Below, piece after piece: positions 16,924 through 25,601 of a stretch of 64,000 bases of DNA (the first letter of the stretch is position 1; each line of letters opens with the position of its first letter). This stretch comes from JAWKWH01 sp041397625. Its GTDB lineage: Bacteria; Pseudomonadota; Alphaproteobacteria; Rhizobiales; Rhizobiaceae. The notes under the pieces are model-generated. The model made no database searches. It was not told where the DNA came from and worked only from the letters and a program-made list of their open reading frames with translations. The position numbers were made by a program, and so were the translations under genes. The stretch covers positions 186,001 through 250,000 of the forward strand of contig JAWKWH010000003.1 of assembly GCA_041397625.1 (NCBI GenBank), given 5' to 3'.

Positions 16924-18483
16924 ATGACGAGAATGCCGCCAATATCCCTTCTGCACGCGCTCGATTCGGTGCTCGACGAGGCGGCAGACCTTGAGGCCAT
17001 CGTCTTTGGCGAAACGCGACTGTCTTTTGCTGCGATGGCCTGCCAGGCAGCGGCCCTCGCCAGAAGGTTGCGCGAAATGGGGGTGCGTCCGGGTGATCGC
17101 GTCGCCGCGTTGTTCACACCGCGCCCCGAAGCAATCTACTCGCTGCTGGCCTGCTGGCTCGCCGGCGCGACATGGCTGGGCCTCAATCCCCGATACCAAC
17201 GCCCCGAACAGTCGCAGATTCTAGCGGATTCAGGCGCGAAGGTACTTCTGTCGATTACGCAAATCGGCTCCCGCGACCTGAGCGATGATTTGGATTTTCA
17301 CGCGCGCGACCTCGGCCTGACCATCATGCGCTTCGGTTCCGAGCAAGAGAACGGTGGCCTGCCCGCCCCGCTGCCATTCGACGCGGCGCGAACCGGCTGG
17401 CGTTCCGCGCTCGACGGGTTCGATGCCGACCGCCCCGCGGTCATCGTTTACACCTCGGGCTCGACCGGGAAGCCGAAAGGCGCCCAGATCACCCATCGGG
17501 GCCTCGCCTTTCGATCGCACACCTTGCACACGGATCGCTTCAACCTTTCTGCGCCCACCCAGTTGATTGACCTGCCTGTGAACCATATCGGAGCACTTGC
17601 CAGCGGTATCGGGCTGGCAATGGCCTCGGGTGGCAAGATGATCCTGTCGGAAAGCTTCGATCCGGGGGTGACGCTGCAGATGATCGAGGCGGAACGCCTC
17701 GCCATTCTCAGTGCGGTGCCCGCGATGTTCGCCCGCATGGTCGAACATCCGGACTTCGACAAGACAGACATGTCCTCGGTCAAGGCCATCAGTTGGGGGG
17801 CGGGGCCGATCAACGCTGAGGTGCTTGAAAAGCTGATGGCCGCGACAGCCGCACTTTTCTCGCAGCAATATGGCATGACGGAAAGCAACGGCCCTATCGT
17901 CTACACCCCGCCCACGCGCGATTTGGAGATCCTTCTGAATACGACCGGGAAACCCGATCCTCGTCTCGAACTGCGCATCGCAGGCCCCGACGATGCCCCC
18001 CTGCCTGATGGCGAGGACGGCGAGATCCAGGTTCGGCACCCTCACCCTTTCGCGGGGTATCTGGGCAATCGCGAGGCCAGCGCCGCAGCCTTTACGACGG
18101 ATGGTTACCTGCATACCGGCGATCTGGGTAAGATTCGGGAAGACGGCTATCTCGTCTTCCGCGGTCGTAGCAAGGAAATGTTCAAATCGGGCGGTTTCAA
18201 CGTCTATCCGCGCGAAATCGAAATCACGCTCGAAGCACATCCCGCAATTCGCGCCGCCGCCGTTCTTGGCGTTGATGATGCGCGATGGGGGCAGGTCGGC
18301 CATGCATTCGTCGAGCTTGCCGCCGAGCTTACGATCGAGGACATCAAGACCTGGTGCAGGGCGCGTCTGGCCGATTTCAAGGTGCCCAAGCGCGTAAGCG
18401 TAATCGAAACGATGCCCCGGACCCCCATCGACAAGGTTGATCGCATGCGTCTGGCTGAGATCGCGGCAGGCGTTGACGCCTGA
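16924..18483 (+). CDS. AMP-binding acyl-CoA synthetase
   Basis: The 519-residue adenylate-forming ligase has the P-loop motif VIVYTSGSTGKPKG near residues 173-186, SQQYGMTESNGP near 310, HTGDLGK near 400 and the C-terminal hinge KEMFKSGGFNVYPREIE. It activates a carboxylic acid to acyl-AMP and then acyl-CoA. GGGGAG lies 7 bases before the ATG. It follows the carboxylase genes across the MITE-like insertion and is followed 23 bases later by an acyl-CoA dehydrogenase, so activation and oxidation are coupled. The substrate is probably the acid brought in by the DctMQP transporter or released by the amidohydrolase. Confidence 0.9.
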   Translation: MTRMPPISLLHALDSVLDEAADLEAIVFGETRLSFAAMACQAAALARRLREMGVRPGDRVAALFTPRPEAIYSLLACWLAGATWLGLNPRYQRPEQSQILADSGAKVLLSITQIGSRDLSDDLDFHARDLGLTIMRFGSEQENGGLPAPLPFDAARTGWRSALDGFDADRPAVIVYTSGSTGKPKGAQITHRGLAFRSHTLHTDRFNLSAPTQLIDLPVNHIGALASGIGLAMASGGKMILSESFDPGVTLQMIEAERLAILSAVPAMFARMVEHPDFDKTDMSSVKAISWGAGPINAEVLEKLMAATAALFSQQYGMTESNGPIVYTPPTRDLEILLNTTGKPDPRLELRIAGPDDAPLPDGEDGEIQVRHPHPFAGYLGNREASAAAFTTDGYLHTGDLGKIREDGYLVFRGRSKEMFKSGGFNVYPREIEITLEAHPAIRAAAVLGVDDARWGQVGHAFVELAAELTIEDIKTWCRARLADFKVPKRVSVIETMPRTPIDKVDRMRLAEIAAGVDA

Positions 18484-18506
18484 TACGCCGCAAGGAGATA
18501 AAAACC

Positions 18507-19748
18507 ATGGATTTTGCCCCATCCCCCAAGGCGAAAGAGTATTTAGAACGGATAGTCACCTTCATGGAGGCGCATGTCTATCCGGCGGAAGAGGTTTACC
18601 ACGAACAGCACCGCGAAGCGCCCAGCCGATGGTTTGTGCCGCCCATCATTGAAGAACTCAAAGCCCGTGCGCGCGCGGTGGGGCTTTGGAACCTTTTCCT
18701 GCCCGACGCCGAGCTTGGAGCGGGACTCTCGGTACTGGAATATGCGCCGCTTGCGGAACAAATGGGCCGCAGCCATATCGCGCCGGAAGTGTTCAACTGC
18801 AACGCCCCCGACAGCGGCAATATGGAAACGCTTTTTCTCTATGGTACCGAGACCCAGAAAGACCGCTGGCTGCGGCCCTTGCTGGATGGTGAAATCCGCT
18901 CCGCCTTTCTGATGACAGAACCTGCCGTCGCCTCCTCGGATGCGACCAATATCGAATGCGATATTCGCCGCGACGGAGACCATTACGTGATCAACGGGCG
19001 CAAATGGTGGTCGTCGGGCGGCGGTGATCCGCGCTGCAAGATATTCATCGTCATGGGCAAGACCGATCCCGAAGCTTCGGTGCATACGCAGCAATCCATG
19101 GTGCTCGTGCCGGTGGACACGGCCGGTATCACGGTTGAACGGCACCTGTCCGTCTTTGGCTATGACGATGCCCCGCACGGGCACATGGAGGTTTCGCTCA
19201 GAGATGTACGCGTGCCGCTCTCGAATGTGCTGCTTGGTGAAGGGCGTGGCTTTGAGATCGCGCAGGGGCGGCTTGGTCCCGGCCGCATTCACCATTGTAT
19301 GCGCTCCATCGGGGCGGCCGAGCGGGCGCTGGAGATGATGACCGAGCGCCTGCTGACGCGCAAGGCATTTGGCAAGGCCATCGGCATGCACTCGGTCTGG
19401 GAAGAGCGCGTTGCCAATGCCCGGCTGGAGATCGAGATGACCCGCCTGATTTGTCTCAAGGCAGCCTGGATGATGGGCGCGGTGGGGAACAAGGCGGCTA
19501 GGGACGAGATTGCGATGATCAAGATCGCGGCGCCGAACATGGCTGCAAGGGTAATTGATGACGCAATCCAAGCCTTTGGCGGCGCAGGCGTTTCTGGCGA
19601 TACACCGCTGGCTTGGATGTATGCCGGGCAGCGCTCGCTCAGGCTTGCCGACGGGCCCGACGAGGTGCACCGACGCGCTGTGGCGCGGTCTGAATTCAAA
19701 CGTGCTGCGGCACGCCTGGACCTCGACATCCGTGGGGTCTCGTCTTGA
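18507..19748 (+). CDS. Acyl-CoA dehydrogenase family protein
   Basis: A 413-residue flavoprotein with the acyl-CoA dehydrogenase fold: FLMTEPAVASSDATNI as the FAD/substrate loop near residue 133, NGRKWWSSGG, then LGPGRIHHCMRSIGAAERALEMM, and the C-terminal IQAFGGAGVSGDTPLAWMY plus GPDEVHRRAVARSE. The central segment groups it with ACAD10/11-like or 2-methylacyl-CoA dehydrogenases that act with APH-type kinases. AAGGAG precedes the ATG. It introduces a double bond or eliminates a leaving group next to a CoA thioester. Together with the kinase at 6484 it suggests processing of a hydroxyacyl-CoA; that link is inference. Confidence 0.88.
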   Translation: MDFAPSPKAKEYLERIVTFMEAHVYPAEEVYHEQHREAPSRWFVPPIIEELKARARAVGLWNLFLPDAELGAGLSVLEYAPLAEQMGRSHIAPEVFNCNAPDSGNMETLFLYGTETQKDRWLRPLLDGEIRSAFLMTEPAVASSDATNIECDIRRDGDHYVINGRKWWSSGGGDPRCKIFIVMGKTDPEASVHTQQSMVLVPVDTAGITVERHLSVFGYDDAPHGHMEVSLRDVRVPLSNVLLGEGRGFEIAQGRLGPGRIHHCMRSIGAAERALEMMTERLLTRKAFGKAIGMHSVWEERVANARLEIEMTRLICLKAAWMMGAVGNKAARDEIAMIKIAAPNMAARVIDDAIQAFGGAGVSGDTPLAWMYAGQRSLRLADGPDEVHRRAVARSEFKRAAARLDLDIRGVSS

Positions 19749-19984
19749 AACGGGCTGTCTAACCGCAACCCGTTGATCGAGTCCTTTCATGATATTTCTC
19801 GGCGAACCCCACCATCGTTCTTCGCCGCGATGATCGTTTGCCGGGACGACGGTACAGCAAGCACATCGCTCTCATGCAATGGACGACATCGATGGGCCTC
19901 GACCCCGGTATCGAGGGAAGCAGGCCGTCGCTCCGGATTGCACCAGCACCTTCCTTCGGATGATGCTTCGAATTCCTGCGGTAG

Positions 19985-21952
19985 TCAGCGATTGGTTTCT
20001 TTCTGTCGCTCCGCCAGTTCAGCCTGCTCTTTGACGCGCTCCTGACCCAAGGCGAGGGAGCCCACGCAGAGCAACAGGCCGATGATCATGAGCGGAATGC
20101 CGGGCTGCATCAGCAATACCCCTCCAAGGAGGAGAACGAGCCGGGAGACAATGTTCAGGCGACGGTTCAGAAAGCCTACTATGGCGATCGAAATGGCGAC
20201 AACCCCGGCTGCTGCGGTCAGAAATGCGACGATGATAGCGCCCATGCTTCCATCGCCCAGCAACGCGGGCTGGTAGACGAACACAAACGGAATGAAAAAG
20301 GCCGGTGCGGCCAACCCGCAGGCGCGTGTGGCGATTGCGATGGGATTGGCTTCCGCCAATGACGCTGCCGCATACGCCGCCACGGCTACAGGCGGAGTGA
20401 TCGCCGACAGCACCGCAAAGAAGAGAAGGAAGAAATGCACATTCAGGACCGGTATTCCAAGATCAATCAAGGTCGGCGCCGTCAGGACGGCTGACATGAT
20501 GTACGCGCTGGGTGTGGGCATGCCCATGCCCAACAGGATCGCGATGACCCCGGATATCACCAAGGCGACCAGTGTACTTTCCCCGGCAACAGAATAGATG
20601 CCAAGCGCAAGCTTGCCGGACAACCCCGTCATCGAAATGCCTCCGACCACCAATCCTGCCGCAGCGCAGGCGGCGGCGACCGGCACCATCCTATATGCTG
20701 CAACAATAAGGGTATCGGCAATTCCGGCTAGATTTGGCCTGGTCTCCTCGCGCAGCGACGCGACGGCAAGGACAGTCGCCAGCCCTATCGTGGCGACAAG
20801 GCTGATCGAGAACCCGTAAGTCAGCGCACCAACGATGGCAATCAGAGGGAGCACAAACAACCATCCGTCACGAACGGCTTCGCGTACGCTGGGGATCTGT
20901 GCCGGATCCAAGCGACCGATACCCATTTTGCTCGAATAGTAATGTACCTGCACAAAGATGCCGAGCAGGAGCAGGAACGCGGGAAGGATGGCCGCCGTCG
21001 CGATGTCGACGTAGGGAATACCGGTGATTTCCACCATAATGAATGCTGCAGATCCCATGACCGGCGGAAGCAGGCCTCCACTTGGGGAACTGGCCACTTC
21101 GATCGCACCGGCAACGGATCGAGGATAGCCGAGGCGGCGCATCATGGGGATCGTAACAGATCCGGTGGTGACCACGTCCGAGGTGGGGCTTCCGGAAATC
21201 GTGCCGTAGAGGGCGGAAGAGAAAACCGAAACCTTGGCGGGTCCACCTATCTGGCGGCCGCTCACCGCGGCGGCGATCTTGAAGAAGAAGTTGCTGCCGC
21301 CAGTTTTTTCGAGGAGCGTTCCAAAAAGAACAAAGAGAAAGGCATACGTAGCGGCGACCCGAAGCGGGGCGCCGAAAACGCCATTGGTCGTGTATACCGT
21401 CTGGTCAAGAAAATGCTCGTAGCTAATATAGCCGTGCTCAAGAATTCCGGTCAGCTGGTGGCCAAACAGGTTGTAGGCCACCACCATGATGACGAGCAGG
21501 GTAAGCCCAAGACCGACGGTGCGTCGTGTCGCCTCCAACGTCAGCAGGCAGATCAGCGATCCGATGATGATATCGGCCGGCGTGAGCGGATCGAGAAGCG
21601 ATATCCGCTGCACCAGATCATCGCCGTACGCAAGAAAATAGACGCCTGTTGCCAGCGAGGCGAGACTGGCCAGGATATCGGCAAATGGGGGATTGCCATC
21701 CTTGGCGACGCTGCGATGGCTTACCACCAGGAACAGCAAAGACAAGATCAGCGCCAGGAACACCGCGACGAGGATCAGTGGATCCATGATCAACCACAGT
21801 GCCGCGTAGAGCACATAACAGGTTGTCCCCAGCGCCAGAACACGGCTGACCCAGCCTATCGTACCTGACGGGCGTCGTCTGGCCCCAACTGAGAACAACA
21901 GAGCCAGCAAGCCCGTCATCGACTTCTCGTCAGAGTCCGTTGAAACCGGCAC
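19985..21952 (-). CDS. TRAP transporter fused permease (DctQM), TAXI type
   Basis: A 655-residue integral membrane protein. The first third is the small-subunit part (DctQ-like helices) and the rest the large permease, with SVFSSALYGTISGSPTSDVVTTGSVTIPMMRR, SPSGGLLPPVMGSAAFIMVEITG and LLGMGMPTPSAYIMSAVLTAPT as the transport motifs. Fused permeases of this type work with TAXI binding proteins, one of which lies directly upstream on the same strand. The start is GTG at 21952 with AAGGAAC upstream. The C-terminus after the last helices is short and polar. The 236 bases between its end and the dehydrogenase gene hold nothing recognisable. Confidence 0.92.
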   Translation of the reverse strand: MPVSTDSDEKSMTGLLALLFSVGARRRPSGTIGWVSRVLALGTTCYVLYAALWLIMDPLILVAVFLALILSLLFLVVSHRSVAKDGNPPFADILASLASLATGVYFLAYGDDLVQRISLLDPLTPADIIIGSLICLLTLEATRRTVGLGLTLLVIMVVAYNLFGHQLTGILEHGYISYEHFLDQTVYTTNGVFGAPLRVAATYAFLFVLFGTLLEKTGGSNFFFKIAAAVSGRQIGGPAKVSVFSSALYGTISGSPTSDVVTTGSVTIPMMRRLGYPRSVAGAIEVASSPSGGLLPPVMGSAAFIMVEITGIPYVDIATAAILPAFLLLLGIFVQVHYYSSKMGIGRLDPAQIPSVREAVRDGWLFVLPLIAIVGALTYGFSISLVATIGLATVLAVASLREETRPNLAGIADTLIVAAYRMVPVAAACAAAGLVVGGISMTGLSGKLALGIYSVAGESTLVALVISGVIAILLGMGMPTPSAYIMSAVLTAPTLIDLGIPVLNVHFFLLFFAVLSAITPPVAVAAYAAASLAEANPIAIATRACGLAAPAFFIPFVFVYQPALLGDGSMGAIIVAFLTAAAGVVAISIAIVGFLNRRLNIVSRLVLLLGGVLLMQPGIPLMIIGLLLCVGSLALGQERVKEQAELAERQKETNR

Positions 21953-22060
21953 GGTGTGTTCCTTGTCCTTGAGATCGGTGCGTATCTGTCACGAGATCGC
22001 TTGCGCAGCACGGTCAGGTGTGTGCATCCAGGCGGGCTTCGCCTGGATGCCACAAGTCCT

Positions 22061-23050
22061 TTACTCCGCCAGGCCGGCCTCGCGATAAGCGCGAAGCGCA
22101 CCTGGATGGTACGGGATCAGCGACAGGCTGGGCATCAGCTTCGGAGTCAGGTTGGACATGGCCTTGTGCACTCCACGAACCTGATCGATCTCGTTCACCA
22201 GTGCCTTGGTGATCTGATACGCGGTCTCCTCGGACATGTCGGCGCTTGCCACAAGGGCTGCGCTCAGCGCGACAGTGGGAATGCTCTTGTCCTGCCAATC
22301 GTAGCCTCCCGCGGCGATAACATACGGATCCGCTCCGGTCTTGGCGGCAACTTCCTGGATCACCTTCTCATCGAGCGGCAACAGCATCATGTCTTGGTTC
22401 CGGCTCGCCTCCACGAAGCGACGGTCGGGCACAAATACGCCGTTTCCTCCCATATCAATGCGGCGGTCATTGAACAGGTTGTTCATCTCACCGCCCGGCG
22501 CATAGATAATCTGGCCGCCCCAAGCCTCGATATCCTCCCACGTGGCGCCGTAGGCTTCGAATATGGCGCGGTTCACGGCCTCGACCATATTGCCTCTCTG
22601 GTTGACCGCGAAACGGACCGGCGCCTTCTTGTCGATGATATCGCCTACTGTTTTGATACCGTACCGTTCGGCGAACGATCGTGTTATCACCAACTGCATC
22701 GGCGCCCAGTCATAGAGCACGGCCAGCGCGCGCAGATTCTTGACCGGCTCCCGGAACGGCGCTTCGCCCTCGACGGCCGCCTTGAGCTCGATGTTGTGCA
22801 TGATGCCGAGTTCTGCCTGCCCGTTCGAAACAATGGCGACATTCGCCAGTCCGCCGCCGGAGGTCTGATAGGTTATGACCGAGTCGGGAACCTCGGTTCG
22901 CACAGCGCTGTCGACTGCCGCACCCAACATCGACCACAAGCCCGCGGGGCTTCCGCCAGTGAGCGTGAGTTTCAAGGCGTCCTGAGCATGGCCGCTCAAC
23001 GGTGCAAGCACAACCATGGCAGCCAAGGCCGCTATCAGCTTAATCCTCAT
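22061..23050 (-). CDS. TAXI-family TRAP transporter solute-binding protein
   Basis: The 329-residue secreted protein starts with a 23-residue signal peptide cut near GHA|QDA. The TAXI signature is present: LTLTGGSPAGLWSMLGAAVDSAV, then YQTSGGGLANVAIVSNGQAELGI. GGAGG precedes the ATG at 23050. It delivers solute to the fused permease encoded 108 bases downstream. TAXI proteins commonly bind glutamate-like or other small acids; the ligand here is unknown. It follows the CoA-transferase gene on the same strand with a 57-base gap, so transporter and enzymes are probably one operon. Confidence 0.92.
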   Translation of the reverse strand: MRIKLIAALAAMVVLAPLSGHAQDALKLTLTGGSPAGLWSMLGAAVDSAVRTEVPDSVITYQTSGGGLANVAIVSNGQAELGIMHNIELKAAVEGEAPFREPVKNLRALAVLYDWAPMQLVITRSFAERYGIKTVGDIIDKKAPVRFAVNQRGNMVEAVNRAIFEAYGATWEDIEAWGGQIIYAPGGEMNNLFNDRRIDMGGNGVFVPDRRFVEASRNQDMMLLPLDEKVIQEVAAKTGADPYVIAAGGYDWQDKSIPTVALSAALVASADMSEETAYQITKALVNEIDQVRGVHKAMSNLTPKLMPSLSLIPYHPGALRAYREAGLAE

Positions 23051-23107
23051 GAATTTATCCTCCCTATATTGTTCCTGGATTCCCAAAAAAATCAGAAACT
23101 AGCAGAT

Positions 23108-24373
23108 CTAGATCACCCCCAGCTTTCGATATTCTGCTAATTTTTCAACACTGTAGCCTAGCTCGCCCACATAGATGGCTTCATTGTCGAAACCTTTCTC
23201 CCGCCCGAGCCAATCCACCGAGCCGGGGGTGGCCGAGAACTTTGGCACGACGTTTTGCACCACCGCTTCCCCCAGGTCCTGGTCGTGCAGTCGTATGAGA
23301 GCCTCTCGGGCGATGTACTGCGGATCTTCAAAGACATCCCGCATGTCGAAAATGCCGGAGTAGGCGACCTCTGCCGCATCGAACGCGTCTCGTACTTCCG
23401 CTGATGTGCGCGCCGCGATCCAGTCTGCGACAATGCCGTTGATCTCGTTGCTATGCTTCACGCGTGCGGCGTTGTCGGCGAACTTCGGATCCCGCGGAAG
23501 ATCGTCGCGGCCCATCGCCGTGCAAAGCCGCAGCCAAACATTGTGCGTACTGGCGGCCATGGTAATCCAGCGGCCGTCGCTGGTTTCATAGGTCGAGCTG
23601 GGCGCGGCGTAGGCGACCTGGTTGCCCGATCGTGTGTGAACCTCACCTGTCTGCTGAAATAGCAGCGGGTCAAAATCGAGCAAGCGAAACAGCGATTCAA
23701 ACAGGGAGATGTCGACCACCTGTCCGTCACCGCCCGCTTTGTCTCGGTGATGCAAGGCAACCATTGTCGAGTACGCGGCAAAGAGCCCGGTGATCAGATC
23801 GCCCAACGGATATCCAGGCGACATTGGTGGTCCGTCGGGGTCTCCGATCAGGTGTGTCAGGCCGCTCATCGCTTCGCCGATTCGGCCAAAGCCCGGACGA
23901 TCGCGATAGGGGCCATCCTGGCCGAAACCCGAGATTCTGACGATAACCGCTTTGGGCTCGGCCGCCCGGATTTTGTCGGGCCCGAGGCCCCACCGTTCCA
24001 GGGTGCCGGGGCGGTAGTTTTCCAGGACTACGTCTGCGCCCTTCACGAGATCGAAAAAAACGTTCGCGCCCTCTGGTTTGCTGAGGTCCAGCGTAACGCA
24101 GCGCTTGTTGCGGCTAATACACTTCCACCACAGCGAGATACCGTCCTTGAAGGGCTCCAGCTTTCGTTGGCCGTCGCCATGCAATGGGTGTTCGATCTTG
24201 ATTACCTCAGCGCCGAGATCGGCCATCAGTACGGAAGCGAAGGGCGCGGCAACCATGTTGCCCGCGTCGACGACACGAATACCTGCCAGGGGCTTCCGAT
24301 CGCTCCTTGTGCAAAAACCGAAGGCGTCGCCGCGTGTTTCGGGAGACCGGCGGGAACGACCGTTGTCATGCAT
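23108..24373 (-). CDS. CaiB/BaiF family CoA-transferase (type III)
   Basis: A 421-residue type III CoA-transferase with PLAGIRVVDAGNMVAAPFASVLMADLGAEVIKIEHP, NKRCVTLDLSKPEG, VVLENYRPGTLERWGLG carrying the expected acidic region, and YAAPSSTYETSDGRWI. These enzymes move CoA between acids through an aspartyl-CoA intermediate. The ATG at 24373 overlaps the end of the ornithine cyclodeaminase-like gene by 8 bases, which indicates coupled translation; the open frame extends 21 codons further inside that gene. It probably activates the acid imported by the TAXI transporter, but the acid is not known. Confidence 0.88.
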   Translation of the reverse strand: MHDNGRSRRSPETRGDAFGFCTRSDRKPLAGIRVVDAGNMVAAPFASVLMADLGAEVIKIEHPLHGDGQRKLEPFKDGISLWWKCISRNKRCVTLDLSKPEGANVFFDLVKGADVVLENYRPGTLERWGLGPDKIRAAEPKAVIVRISGFGQDGPYRDRPGFGRIGEAMSGLTHLIGDPDGPPMSPGYPLGDLITGLFAAYSTMVALHHRDKAGGDGQVVDISLFESLFRLLDFDPLLFQQTGEVHTRSGNQVAYAAPSSTYETSDGRWITMAASTHNVWLRLCTAMGRDDLPRDPKFADNAARVKHSNEINGIVADWIAARTSAEVRDAFDAAEVAYSGIFDMRDVFEDPQYIAREALIRLHDQDLGEAVVQNVVPKFSATPGSVDWLGREKGFDNEAIYVGELGYSVEKLAEYRKLGVI

Positions 24374-25490
24374 CCTGCAAAGCTCTCTTGCTCTTGCCGA
24401 GAAACGCAGTGTCACGGATTTCCCGAAGATCGTCATCGTACTGCATGAAGAACTCGGCCGGGACCGTCGTGCCCAGCCCTTTGCCTTTTGCGCGCTCGTA
24501 TATCAGTCGCCCCATCGCCGCGAACTGAATACCCATCCCGACATTGTTGTTGTGGTAGGTAATTTGGTCTCGTGCGGAACGGCCATGCACATTTTTTTTG
24601 ACCAGGAGCTCGCCGATTTCGTAGATGTCGTCCCAGGAAAGCACGCCTCGCATAAGATGCGGGTACAGTTCCGGTTGCTTGTCCAGTTTTACTGAAGCGC
24701 GGGAGTTTACAACGATCAAATCGCTCTTCAGTACCGTCTTGTCGTCAGTCTCGCGCCGTGCGAGGAAATAGTCGCTGCCGATCATTGTGTTGACATGCGT
24801 ACCCGGCTCCAGCCAATCGCCGTCAAAGACTGGTTCGTTTGAGCTCGTGGCGGTGGTGACGATGTCGCAGCCTTCCACGGCGAGACGAGGATGATCGACA
24901 GCGACGGCCTTCAGTCTCAACCGCTCTTCGATCTGCCTGGCAACGCCCTCGCGCCGCTCCGCCCGAGTGCTGTAGACGCGGATTTCTTCAATCCCGGTGA
25001 CCGCGGCAGTACATTCCGCCTGAAGCAGGGCCTGTGTACCAGAACCAAAAAGTCCCATGACGCGTGCATCATCCCGCGCCAAACGCTTCGTCACGATGGC
25101 GGAGGTGGCTGCGACACGGATCGGGTTCAGGAGGAAATCCTGCATCACCGCCAACAGTTCCGTGGTCTCGGTGTCAAACAGGAAGACGAGTGCGGAAAAT
25201 GCGCCTGGAAACCCAAGTCGTGCATTGCCCCGCTTGCGCTTGACGCTGACTGTGGCGGAATTAATTCGCAACCCCGCCGAATGGATACCTGGCAAAACCC
25301 CCGCCATCTCGTTGAACCAGTAATAGTGGTCTGGGGCGGTCTCTCGATGTTGGTAAATGCGTCGCCGCGGCAGCTCTTGCGCGCGCCCATGCCCCATCTC
25401 CAGGTAGGCATCTTCGATTGCGGCGATCGCATCGTCTGTGGTGAAGAGATCCACCATGTCGCGGTTCCGCAGCAACAGTACTTCCGCCAT
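24366..25490 (-). CDS. Ornithine cyclodeaminase / mu-crystallin family protein
   Basis: The 374-residue NAD(P)-binding protein has TTDDAIAAIEDAYLEMGHGRAQE near the N-terminus, NPIRVAATSAIVTKRLARDDARVMGLFGSGTQA as the Rossmann loop (FGSGTQA), EIRVYSTRAERREGVA and DIVTTATSSNEPVFDGDWLEPGTHVNTMIGSD. Members include ornithine cyclodeaminase, ketimine reductases and opine-type or N-methylalanine dehydrogenases. Here the partners are a CoA-transferase and a TRAP transporter rather than arginine genes, so a dehydrogenase role is at least as likely as cyclodeamination. It is the first gene of the leftward operon and is divergent from a LysR gene with a palindrome between them. Confidence 0.87.
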   Translation of the reverse strand: MAEVLLLRNRDMVDLFTTDDAIAAIEDAYLEMGHGRAQELPRRRIYQHRETAPDHYYWFNEMAGVLPGIHSAGLRINSATVSVKRKRGNARLGFPGAFSALVFLFDTETTELLAVMQDFLLNPIRVAATSAIVTKRLARDDARVMGLFGSGTQALLQAECTAAVTGIEEIRVYSTRAERREGVARQIEERLRLKAVAVDHPRLAVEGCDIVTTATSSNEPVFDGDWLEPGTHVNTMIGSDYFLARRETDDKTVLKSDLIVVNSRASVKLDKQPELYPHLMRGVLSWDDIYEIGELLVKKNVHGRSARDQITYHNNNVGMGIQFAAMGRLIYERAKGKGLGTTVPAEFFMQYDDDLREIRDTAFLGKSKRALQDA

Positions 25491-25554
25491 CCGATCATCC
25501 TTGCATCATTCGATTTCAGGGAGGCTAGGATTCATGGCTGATTGCGTCAAATTG

Positions 25555-25570
25555 ATTATTGTACGATAAT
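25555..25570 (+). promoter_or_regulatory. Probable LysR-type operator
   Basis: ATTATTGTACGATAAT is a 16-base inverted repeat with one mismatched pair, containing a T-N11-A core typical of LysR sites. It lies between the divergent ornithine cyclodeaminase-like and lysR genes, 32 bases before the lysR start, in a locally AT-rich stretch. Confidence 0.5.
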
Positions 25571-25601
25571 AATCGAGAATTTTGATCTATGATGTGAACG
25601 C

